Of a stretch of DNA of 5,422 bases, positions 1-5,366 are shown piece after piece (the stretch's first letter is position 1; every line of letters begins with the position of its first letter). The translations under genes and the position numbers were made by a program. This DNA is from an uncultured Bacteroidota bacterium (GTDB lineage Bacteria; Bacteroidota; Bacteroidia; Chitinophagales; Chitinophagaceae): positions 1 through 5,422 of the forward strand of contig CAIWHF010000283.1 in assembly GCA_903912405.1 (NCBI GenBank). Reading direction: 5' to 3'. The notes beneath the pieces were generated by a model. It worked only from the letters and a program-made list of their open reading frames with translations. It was not told where the DNA came from and did no database searches.

Positions 1-1
1 C

Positions 2-490
2 TTACTCCTTATGATTTATAGCAATCTCAATGCTCAAGTATTTATCGACTATGATCGTATAGTTGAAAAAGACAAGAGCATCATTATGAAAGGAAGTTTC
101 TCAATTAAAAATTTAAAAGAAGCAAATTATACTTGGTTTAAGACTAATTATGAAAAAGCAAAGTTGAGTGACGACAATATCAATATTTTAAAAGATCGAC
201 TTAACGATATTAGAATTATCATTTTTTTAGGTACTTGGTGTAGTGACACTCATGACCTTATACCCCCATTTATAAAATTATTAGATAAAATTGAATACCC
301 AATTGAAAAACTTCAACTATATGGAGTGGACAGAAATAAAGAAACTAAAGGAATTGAGCATCGACTTTATCATATTGAAAAAGTGCCAACCATTATTTTG
401 ATGAGAGACAATAACGAAGTTGGAAGAATAACTGAGTATGTGGAGAAGAATATTCAAACCACATTAATGCAATTGCTACAAAAAATTTAA
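2..490 (+). CDS. Secreted thioredoxin-like protein, 5' partial
   Basis: Partial gene: the reading frame is open to the left edge (Leu-Leu-Leu before the Met at position 11), so that Met is probably internal. The visible start, LLLMIYSNLNAQ, looks like the end of a signal-peptide hydrophobic core with a cleavage site after NA, implying export to the periplasm. Numbering from that Met, a thioredoxin-like fold is suggested by a hydrophobic strand (68-73) followed by GTWCSDT (74-80), an acidic/hydrophobic helix, a second strand ending in VDRNKET (106-112), and VPT (125-127), the usual cis-proline site. The active site is C77-S-D-T80 rather than CxxC, so only one cysteine is present and ordinary dithiol exchange is unlikely. 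Such WC-x-D-[ST] proteins are common in Bacteroidota as 'thioredoxin family protein'; their substrates are not known to me. It ends 47 nt before hutH with no clear terminator between, so read-through is possible. The fold is a confident call, the function is not. Confidence 0.8.
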   Translation, partial: LLLMIYSNLNAQVFIDYDRIVEKDKSIIMKGSFSIKNLKEANYTWFKTNYEKAKLSDDNINILKDRLNDIRIIIFLGTWCSDTHDLIPPFIKLLDKIEYPIEKLQLYGVDRNKETKGIEHRLYHIEKVPTIILMRDNNEVGRITEYVEKNIQTTLMQLLQKI

Positions 491-502
491 ACTAGATACG
501 CA

Positions 503-514
503 ATTGAGGTCAAT
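503..514. repeat. Short palindrome upstream of hutH
   Basis: ATTGA-GG-TCAAT is a perfect 5+5 bp inverted repeat with a 2-bp centre, in the 47-bp gap before hutH, about 23 bp from its ATG. The centre is too short for an RNA hairpin loop, so any role would be as a protein-binding site in DNA. No TAnnTTTG promoter box is visible in the gap. A palindrome of this size can occur by chance in AT-rich DNA. Confidence 0.25.
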
Positions 515-537
515 CAAATTTCACACTATTTTACTTT

Positions 538-2013
538 ATGGAATTACCTGAATACATGGTGGCAAGTTTTGGCAACAAAGGCTTACCAACAACAATAGCA
601 TTATCTGCAGCTGCCAAAAATCGAATAAATAAAAACAGATCTTATTTAGAAAAAAAAATAAGTACGGATGCAACATACTATGGTATCAATACAGGTTTTG
701 GATCACTTTGTAATGTGCGCATAGCCAACAAAGATTTATCACAATTACAAGAAAACTTGGTGTGCTCCCACGCTTGTGGTATGGGAAATAAAGTACCTAA
801 AGAACTAGTGAAATTGATGCTGCTATTAAAAATTCATGGCCTTAGTCAGGGTTATAGTGGCGTGCGATCAGAAATAGTTGAACAATTAGTTGCGTTTTAT
901 AATAACGATATAATCCCCGTTGTTTTTGAACAAGGATCACTAGGTGCATCCGGCGATTTAGCCCCATTAGCGCATTTATCTTTACCCTTATTTGGACAAG
1001 GTAAAGTTTATTACAACAATGAAATTGTAGATGCAAAACAAGCCTTGGCACAATGCAATCTAAAAGCTATACCACTTGCCGCAAAAGAAGGATTAGCATT
1101 ATTGAATGGTACCCAATTTATGAGCAGTTTTGGCACCTACTCTATTTGGTTTGCGCAACGATTGCTAGAATGGGCAAATTGCATTGCTGCAATTTCAGCA
1201 GATGCATTTCTAGCTAAGAACGAACCTTTTCAGCCCTATATTCATAAAGTACGTCCGCACAAAGGACAAATGGAAACGGCAGTTCAAATGCTTTCCTTAT
1301 TAGCCGGAAGCGAACTGCAACAACAATATAAAGAACAAGTACAAGATCCTTATTCTTTCCGTTGCATACCACAAGTACATGGTGCATCTAGCGATGTAAT
1401 TGATCAGGTAGCAAAAGTTATGGAAATTGAAATTAATTCAGTAACCGATAATCCAATTATATTTGACGAGGAAGATGTTATTGTAAGTGGTGGAAATTTT
1501 CATGGACAACCATTAGCCCTTCAATTAGATTTTTTAGCCATTGCCATGGCAGAGTTGGCCAATATATCTGAAAGAAGAACCTATTTACTAATCAGTGGAC
1601 AAAGAGGATTAGCTCCATTTTTAGCTCCAGAAGCAGGCCTTAATAGTGGCTTTATGATTGCACAATATACAGCTGCATCTATTGTTAGTCAAAACAAACA
1701 ATATTGCACTCCGGCATCGGTAGATAGTATTGTGAGCAGTAACGGGCAAGAGGACCATGTAAGTATGGGAGCTAATGCTGCAACAAAATTATATAAAGTG
1801 CTAGAAAATGTTCAACGAGTATTAGCTATTGAACTTATAACAGCTGTTCAAGCCATTGAGCTTCGCAGACCACTAAAAAGTTCCGAAAAATTAGAGCGCA
1901 TTATTGCTGCATTTAGAAAGGAAGTTAGCTTTATGCATACCGATCGTTTATTGCATAATGATCTAATAAAAGCAGAACAATTTTTAAATCAGTTGCCAAG
2001 TTCAATTCAATAG
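538..2013 (+). CDS. hutH: Histidine ammonia-lyase
   Basis: Converts L-histidine to trans-urocanate and ammonia, the first step of histidine degradation, in the cytoplasm. At 491 residues it is close to the usual length of about 500. The MIO cofactor would form from A137-S138-G139 in GSLGASGDLAPLAHLSL. Other family positions visible are Y48 and NTGFG (51-55), SH (77-78), N190 in LLNGTQ, Y272 and R275 in DPYSFR, and F321 in GNFHG. E405 in GQEDHVSM corresponds to the glutamate of Pseudomonas HutH that contacts the imidazole ring; tyrosine and phenylalanine ammonia-lyases lack it. That favours histidine over tyrosine or phenylalanine, although SH alone would not decide it. The ATG at 538 gives a family-like N terminus; a second in-frame ATG at 556 is possible. 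No Shine-Dalgarno is seen. The downstream gene begins 3 nt after the stop, so the two are probably co-transcribed. No other hut gene is in the window. Confidence 0.95.
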   Translation: MELPEYMVASFGNKGLPTTIALSAAAKNRINKNRSYLEKKISTDATYYGINTGFGSLCNVRIANKDLSQLQENLVCSHACGMGNKVPKELVKLMLLLKIHGLSQGYSGVRSEIVEQLVAFYNNDIIPVVFEQGSLGASGDLAPLAHLSLPLFGQGKVYYNNEIVDAKQALAQCNLKAIPLAAKEGLALLNGTQFMSSFGTYSIWFAQRLLEWANCIAAISADAFLAKNEPFQPYIHKVRPHKGQMETAVQMLSLLAGSELQQQYKEQVQDPYSFRCIPQVHGASSDVIDQVAKVMEIEINSVTDNPIIFDEEDVIVSGGNFHGQPLALQLDFLAIAMAELANISERRTYLLISGQRGLAPFLAPEAGLNSGFMIAQYTAASIVSQNKQYCTPASVDSIVSSNGQEDHVSMGANAATKLYKVLENVQRVLAIELITAVQAIELRRPLKSSEKLERIIAAFRKEVSFMHTDRLLHNDLIKAEQFLNQLPSSIQ

Positions 2014-2016
2014 ATA

Positions 2017-2910
2017 ATGAGTAAGAATAGATATATAGTAATGCAAGCCTATGGGCAAGAACGTATTTTATACGAAAGCTTATTTGCCATGCTCAGCTAT
2101 TATGCTATTCATAAAGAGAAATGTAAAGAAGTTACTTTTATAATTTATACCGATAAACCTACGTGGTACCCTGCGGCTATCAACGAATTTGTATCTGTAA
2201 CTTTTATACTCCTTAATGCAGATAAAATTAAGGAATGGAGAGGTGCACAGTCTTTTGTGCATCGACTTAAAATAAAATTACTTGAAGACGTTTCTTTGCA
2301 TTATCCTGGTAGTTTTTTATATATAGATACCGATACCGTATTTAAGAAGCATTGTGAAGATCTATTTACGGCAATTGAAGAAGGCGCTCTTGTTATGCAT
2401 ACTTTCGAAGGCATCATTGAATCCTCTAATCATCCTATCATTAATAAACTAGCTCGTTTTCTTGCTAAAGAAGATGAAGCCTTAGCTTACAAAAACAAGG
2501 CACTATACAATGCAGGAGTACTTGGGTTTAATAGTTCAAAAAGACCATTCATTCAGGAAGTATTGCATTTGACAGACGAATTGTATCCGCGTTTTGAAAA
2601 ACATATCGTAGAACAATTTGCCTTTTCTTTTATATTTCAACAGCACTATTTAAAAATTGCTGCAAGCCACCTTGAGCACTATTGGAACATAAAAGAAATG
2701 GGCAGTATCATCACAAGTTTTTTTGATTACTATGGCAAAGACAATTGGGAGGTGCTCGCTATTAAATTAGCACAAATAGATTTATCTACTATTGCTCAAG
2801 AAAAAATAAGCTTCTATAATAATAGAAGCATTTGGGATAAAATGCTCAAAAAAGATTGGATTGCACCTTTGCCTAATTGGGAAAAACTAGACGCCCACCT
2901 ATTTAACTGA
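2017..2910 (+). CDS. Glycosyltransferase-like protein (GT-A fold, GT8-like)
   Basis: A cytoplasmic 297-residue protein with no signal peptide or membrane segment. It resembles nucleotide-sugar-dependent glycosyltransferases of the GT-A fold. The central hydrophobic strand ends in YIDTDTVF (102-109), a DxD motif (D104, D106) that would bind the metal and the sugar-nucleotide phosphates. NAGVLGFN (165-172) matches the 'NAG(V/I)' acceptor-side motif common in GT8-like and related families, followed by EQ (199-200) and HYWN (221-224) toward the C terminus. The N terminus (RYIVMQAYGQ, then a YE-SLFAML helix) fits the first beta-alpha unit. Donor and acceptor cannot be predicted. The start lies 3 nt after the hutH stop, suggesting translational coupling. 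Its last 12 bp overlap the 3' end of ctaA on the other strand. The family call is moderate; the fold call is stronger. Confidence 0.7.
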   Translation: MSKNRYIVMQAYGQERILYESLFAMLSYYAIHKEKCKEVTFIIYTDKPTWYPAAINEFVSVTFILLNADKIKEWRGAQSFVHRLKIKLLEDVSLHYPGSFLYIDTDTVFKKHCEDLFTAIEEGALVMHTFEGIIESSNHPIINKLARFLAKEDEALAYKNKALYNAGVLGFNSSKRPFIQEVLHLTDELYPRFEKHIVEQFAFSFIFQQHYLKIAASHLEHYWNIKEMGSIITSFFDYYGKDNWEVLAIKLAQIDLSTIAQEKISFYNNRSIWDKMLKKDWIAPLPNWEKLDAHLFN

Positions 2911-3957
2911 TGCTTTCTTCAAAAAAGCCAATAGCATAACTAAAGAAGCTATAAATAACAAGGCCACAGTTTGATGGGCTGTTGCCAAATATTCATAGAC
3001 ACCAAATACGCCCGCTTTTATAGTAGTGGCACTTAAAAGTGTTGTAATACCCAATGCAACTTGAAGACAAACAAACAGTAGTGGTAAATAATAGGTGTTT
3101 TTTAAAATATTATTTTTTTGTAGAACAAGTAGTTTTCTTGCCTTTATAAACCAACGAATAGTAAGTATAAGAATAATATAGGCCAAGGTACGATGTACAA
3201 ACTGAATATTGATTTTATCATATACAAAATCAAAATTGCCAACAGATGTAGGAATATAATCACCATTAATGCTCGGCCATGTAGCGGCTACATTAGCACA
3301 CTTCAAACCGGCAATAAAAGCACCAAACACTAATTGAATAAGCACTAATACAATCAATATAAAAGTAGCCTTCACTAAGGTTGATCCATTAGTAACATAG
3401 GCATCTTTAAAATAAGTAGTAATAGCAAACCATAGGGTGTAGAGACCTAAAACGGTTGCCATTACAAAATGAATAGCCAAGCGAATGTGACTCACATATA
3501 TGTTATCAGCATCGATACCGCTTTTCACCATAATCCACCCAATAGCACCTTGTAAAAAACCAAGAATAAATAAAAAGACAAAAGGGGAAAGCTGCTCTTT
3601 TGAAAACTTCTTTTTAAGTAAGTAATAGCAAAACCCAAGTATAAAAACGAGCCCTAACAAGCGCGCCCATTCTCTATGCATCCATTCCCAAAAATAAATT
3701 TGTTTAAAATCGGCAAGCGTAAAATGTCTATTAACGAATTGAAACTGAGAAGTATGCGCTTGATATTTTTGAAAAGCCACAATCCAATCTTGGTTATTTA
3801 ATGGGGGTAAGGCTCCCAAAATAGGTTGCCATTCAGTAATCGACAAGCCAGAACCTGTAAGGCGGGTGACCCCACCTAAAATTACCTGAATCAAGATCAT
3901 AGCTACACCTATGAATAACCAAGTGCCAACGGCTTTATGAGAAGATGAAGACTGCAC
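2899..3957 (-). CDS. ctaA: Heme A synthase (COX15/CtaA family)
   Basis: An inner-membrane enzyme that oxidises the C8 methyl of heme O to the formyl group of heme A, the cofactor of aa3/caa3-type cytochrome oxidases. About eight hydrophobic segments are visible. Numbered from the TTG at 3975, they lie at about 17-36, 104-119, 131-149, 166-187, 203-224, 259-276, 296-316 and 332-351. Family signatures are GGVTRLTGSGLSITEW (34-49), EWMHREWARLLG with H100, QGAIGWIMVKSG, SHIRLAIH with H163/H169, TWPSINGDYIP (232-242), FVHRTLAY with H261, and ATAHQ with H334; the histidines include the expected heme ligands. No in-frame ATG precedes the first membrane segment. I prefer GTG at 3957 (protein begins MQSSSSHKAVGTW, 352 residues), because the alternative TTG at 3973-3975 lies inside a promoter-like box. 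With TTG the length is 358. No other heme or oxidase gene is visible. Confidence 0.93.
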   Translation of the reverse strand: MQSSSSHKAVGTWLFIGVAMILIQVILGGVTRLTGSGLSITEWQPILGALPPLNNQDWIVAFQKYQAHTSQFQFVNRHFTLADFKQIYFWEWMHREWARLLGLVFILGFCYYLLKKKFSKEQLSPFVFLFILGFLQGAIGWIMVKSGIDADNIYVSHIRLAIHFVMATVLGLYTLWFAITTYFKDAYVTNGSTLVKATFILIVLVLIQLVFGAFIAGLKCANVAATWPSINGDYIPTSVGNFDFVYDKINIQFVHRTLAYIILILTIRWFIKARKLLVLQKNNILKNTYYLPLLFVCLQVALGITTLLSATTIKAGVFGVYEYLATAHQTVALLFIASLVMLLAFLKKASVK

Positions 3958-3972
3958 AAAAATGAATTTTAA

Positions 3973-3980
3973 CAAAATTA
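3973..3980 (-). promoter_or_regulatory. Candidate ctaA promoter -7 box
   Basis: Read on the minus strand the sequence is TAATTTTG, an exact match to the Bacteroidota -7 consensus TAnnTTTG. It lies about 15 nt upstream of the GTG I prefer as the ctaA start and contains the alternative TTG start. I see no TTG-type -33 element at the usual 17-23 bp spacing. In AT-rich DNA the box could arise by chance. Confidence 0.35.
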
Positions 3981-3993
3981 GTAAAGAAATAGC

Positions 3994-4026
3994 CTATTAG
4001 TTTTGATTTCTCAAAAAAAATAATAG
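3994..4026. repeat. Compound inverted repeat between ctaA and HU
   Basis: Outer arms CTATTA (3994-3999) and TAATAG (4021-4026) flank inner arms TTTTGA (4001-4006) and TCAAAA (4011-4016). The arms are separated by 1 nt on the left and 4 nt on the right, with a 4-nt centre TTTC. All twelve pairs are exact. The repeat covers the -33 and part of the -7 of the candidate HU promoter and lies just upstream of the ctaA box, so it could be an operator for either gene. It ends before the predicted HU transcript start, so it would act as DNA rather than leader RNA. Confidence 0.4.
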
Positions 4027-4031
4027 TTTTG
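4002..4031 (+). promoter_or_regulatory. Candidate promoter for the HU gene
   Basis: TTTG (4002-4005), an 18-bp spacer and TAGTTTTG (4024-4031) match the Bacteroidota -33/-7 pattern TTTG-N19-ish-TAnnTTTG. Transcription would start near 4038 and leave a leader of about 115 nt. The same octamer TAGTTTTG also occurs at 3998-4005 and is another possible -7 box, but it has no good -33 partner. Confidence 0.55.
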
Positions 4032-4066
4032 TAGAGCAACGATTGAGATTCGACCTTAGCTATTGT

Positions 4067-4104
4067 TTGATTATCAGTAGTAAAAAAATCAACTTATTTT
4101 TTTT
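4067..4104 (+). other. Weak hairpin plus T-tract in the HU leader
   Basis: TTGATT (4067-4072) can pair with AATCAA (4087-4092) around a 14-nt loop. A run of eight T (4097-4104) follows after 4 nt. The arrangement resembles a feeble intrinsic terminator or attenuator between the predicted transcript start and the HU start codon. The stem is only 6 bp with a single G-C pair, so it is likely too weak to act alone. The rest of the leader, to 4152, is A/T-rich and I see nothing else in it. Confidence 0.2.
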
Positions 4105-4152
4105 CTAACCAATACATCCATAAATTTTTAAATAACCTTTAAAAAAACAATC

Positions 4153-4446
4153 ATGAGAAAAGCAGATGTAGTAAGCAATATTGCTGAAAAAACCGGGATT
4201 CCCAAAGTTGATATCTTAGTAACCCTAGAAACTTTTTTTAAAGAAGTTAAAACTTCGTTAATTGAAGGAGAGCCTGTATTTGTACGCGGTTTCGGTAGTT
4301 TCATACTAAAAAAACGAGCAGCAAAAATTGGTAGAAATATCAAGAAAAATATTGCTGTTGAAATTCCTGAACACCATATCCCTGCATTTAAGCCTGCTAA
4401 AGAATTTGTTCAAGAGGTGAAAATAGCTACCAAACCAAAAAGTTAA
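4153..4446 (+). CDS. HU/IHF-family nucleoid DNA-binding protein
   Basis: A small dimeric histone-like protein that binds and bends DNA. At 97 residues it is slightly longer than classical HU (about 90). The N-terminal helical part (MRKADVVSNIAEKTGIPK, then a helix to about residue 38) is typical. VRGFGSFILKKRAAK (44-58) is the HU signature leading into the DNA-binding beta-arm, and IPEHHIPAFKPAKEF (71-85) is the return strand and closing helix. At the arm tip the usual R-N-P is R61-N62-I63, so the proline that intercalates into DNA in classical HU/IHF is absent, as I recall for many Bacteroidota HU proteins. A lysine-containing tail (KIATKPKS) follows. It cannot be assigned to HU-alpha, HU-beta or an IHF subunit. 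The start is a plain ATG without Shine-Dalgarno behind an A-rich leader. A TPR gene follows 62 nt downstream. Confidence 0.95.
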   Translation: MRKADVVSNIAEKTGIPKVDILVTLETFFKEVKTSLIEGEPVFVRGFGSFILKKRAAKIGRNIKKNIAVEIPEHHIPAFKPAKEFVQEVKIATKPKS

Positions 4447-4447
4447 G

Positions 4448-4461
4448 GGTATAAGTATACC
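4448..4461. repeat. Palindrome between HU and the TPR gene
   Basis: GGTATA-AG-TATACC is a perfect 6+6 bp inverted repeat starting 2 nt after the HU stop codon. As RNA it could form a 5-bp stem with a 4-nt loop, but no T-run follows, so it is a poor terminator. It sits about 20 bp upstream of the -7 box of the TPR gene, where the -33 element should be, which suits an operator. Its function is unproven. Confidence 0.4.
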
Positions 4462-4481
4462 TATAACTGCCTAAGGTTTAG

Positions 4482-4489
4482 TATCTTTG
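4482..4489 (+). promoter_or_regulatory. Candidate promoter -7 box for the TPR gene
   Basis: TATCTTTG is an exact match to TAnnTTTG. Transcription would begin near 4495-4497, giving a leader of about 12-15 nt before the TTG at 4509. No clear TTG-type -33 element is present; the palindrome at 4448-4461 occupies that region. Confidence 0.5.
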
Positions 4490-4508
4490 CAGTCAATTTA
4501 TTATAATT

Positions 4509-5348
4509 TTGAAAAACAATCAGTTCCTTTTTTTATTAGTTGCTATCGGCTTAATTGGTCTAATTTACTTTTTTGGATCCACCAAGCCTCCTCAAAATAC
4601 AACTTCTAAAATGGCAGATCATGCCAATACAGAAGCTATATCTGCTGCTTTTCCCTTTGATTCTCTAAAAACGGTGTTTCTCAGTCAGATGAATACTAAT
4701 AATTCAAGTGCCATTACAAGCCTTGAAAACCAACTCAAAAACACAACAACTGCTTTGCAATCAGGCGTTTATGATTCATTAATACGATTATGGAAAGCCG
4801 CAGATAAGCTAAATATGGCTGCCTATTACTTTAGTGAAAAAGCAAAGTTGGAAAATTCAGAAAAAAACCTCAATTTTGCAGGCCAATTACATTTGGACCT
4901 CATGCATGAAGCCCCTTACCAAGGACTTCAAATTTGGGAGGCTAAACAAGCAATTAGTTGTTTTGATCAGTCTTTACAAAGCAATCCAAATAATGATACG
5001 GTTAAAATGGCACTGGCAAGCTGTTTTATACAAGGGGTAGGAGAAACCATGAAGGGTGTTCAAGTCCTTTTAGGAATTGTAAAAGAGCATCCAGATCATG
5101 TACCTGCTAACATTTTGTTAGGCAAAATGGCCGTTCAATCTCAACAATTTGACAAAGCAATTGTCCGATTGGAACGATTAAAAACCATAGAACCTAAAAA
5201 CACAGAAGTACTCTACTTTTTGGCAGAAGCGTATAAAGGGAAAGGAGAGAAAGAGAAAGCCATTGTTTTGTTTGAACAGTGTAAAAAATTAGTAAATAAT
5301 CCTGCTTTTAGTAAGGATATAGATACATATATAAATTCATTTAAGTAA
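4509..5348 (+). CDS. Membrane-anchored TPR-repeat protein
   Basis: A 279-residue protein of unknown specific function. A single hydrophobic segment (about 6-22, FLFLLVAIGLIGLIYFF) after a short MKNNQ start should anchor it in the inner membrane, or act as an uncleaved signal, with the rest in the periplasm. After a low-complexity Asn/Thr/Ser linker come helical repeats. The clearest TPR units are about 197-230 (ANILLGKMAVQSQQFDKAI...) and 231-264 (LYFLAEAYKGKGEKEKAIVLF), with degenerate ones before them from about 129. TPRs usually mediate protein-protein contacts. The start is TTG; the next in-frame ATG, in MADHAN (residue 35), would delete the membrane segment, which favours TTG. The gene is 62 nt after HU with its own promoter-like box, and 18 nt before a small basic ORF. 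TPR identity is fairly sure, role unknown. Confidence 0.85.
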   Translation: MKNNQFLFLLVAIGLIGLIYFFGSTKPPQNTTSKMADHANTEAISAAFPFDSLKTVFLSQMNTNNSSAITSLENQLKNTTTALQSGVYDSLIRLWKAADKLNMAAYYFSEKAKLENSEKNLNFAGQLHLDLMHEAPYQGLQIWEAKQAISCFDQSLQSNPNNDTVKMALASCFIQGVGETMKGVQVLLGIVKEHPDHVPANILLGKMAVQSQQFDKAIVRLERLKTIEPKNTEVLYFLAEAYKGKGEKEKAIVLFEQCKKLVNNPAFSKDIDTYINSFK

Positions 5349-5366
5349 CTTTTAAAACATTTAGTT

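Noticed and set aside
842..1051. 69-residue minus-strand ORF inside hutH
   Set aside because: It lies wholly within the well-supported hutH coding sequence, with no recognisable domain and no promoter box.
2080..2262. 60-residue minus-strand ORF inside the glycosyltransferase gene
   Set aside because: Shadow of the plus-strand gene; composition is random-looking and no family is recognised.
538..2910. hutH plus glycosyltransferase as part of a flexirubin or aryl-polyene pigment cluster
   Set aside because: The lyase has the histidine-type glutamate E405, and no ketosynthase, acyl carrier or other pigment gene is in the window.
2912..2928. GCTTT/AAAGC hairpin just after the glycosyltransferase stop, as a terminator
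   Set aside because: The stem is only 5 bp, no T-run follows on either strand, and the bases encode the conserved C-terminal end of CtaA.
4128..4343. 71-residue minus-strand ORF opposite HU
   Set aside because: It is antisense to the HU gene, whose family match is unambiguous; the hydrophobic look comes from reading A/T-rich codons backwards.
4448..4461. GGTATA/TATACC palindrome as the HU intrinsic terminator
   Set aside because: At most a 5-bp, AT-rich stem and no U-tract after it; an operator is the better guess.
4834..5040. 68-residue plus-strand ORF in another frame of the TPR gene
   Set aside because: Overlaps the TPR gene completely and shows no motif or separate start signal.
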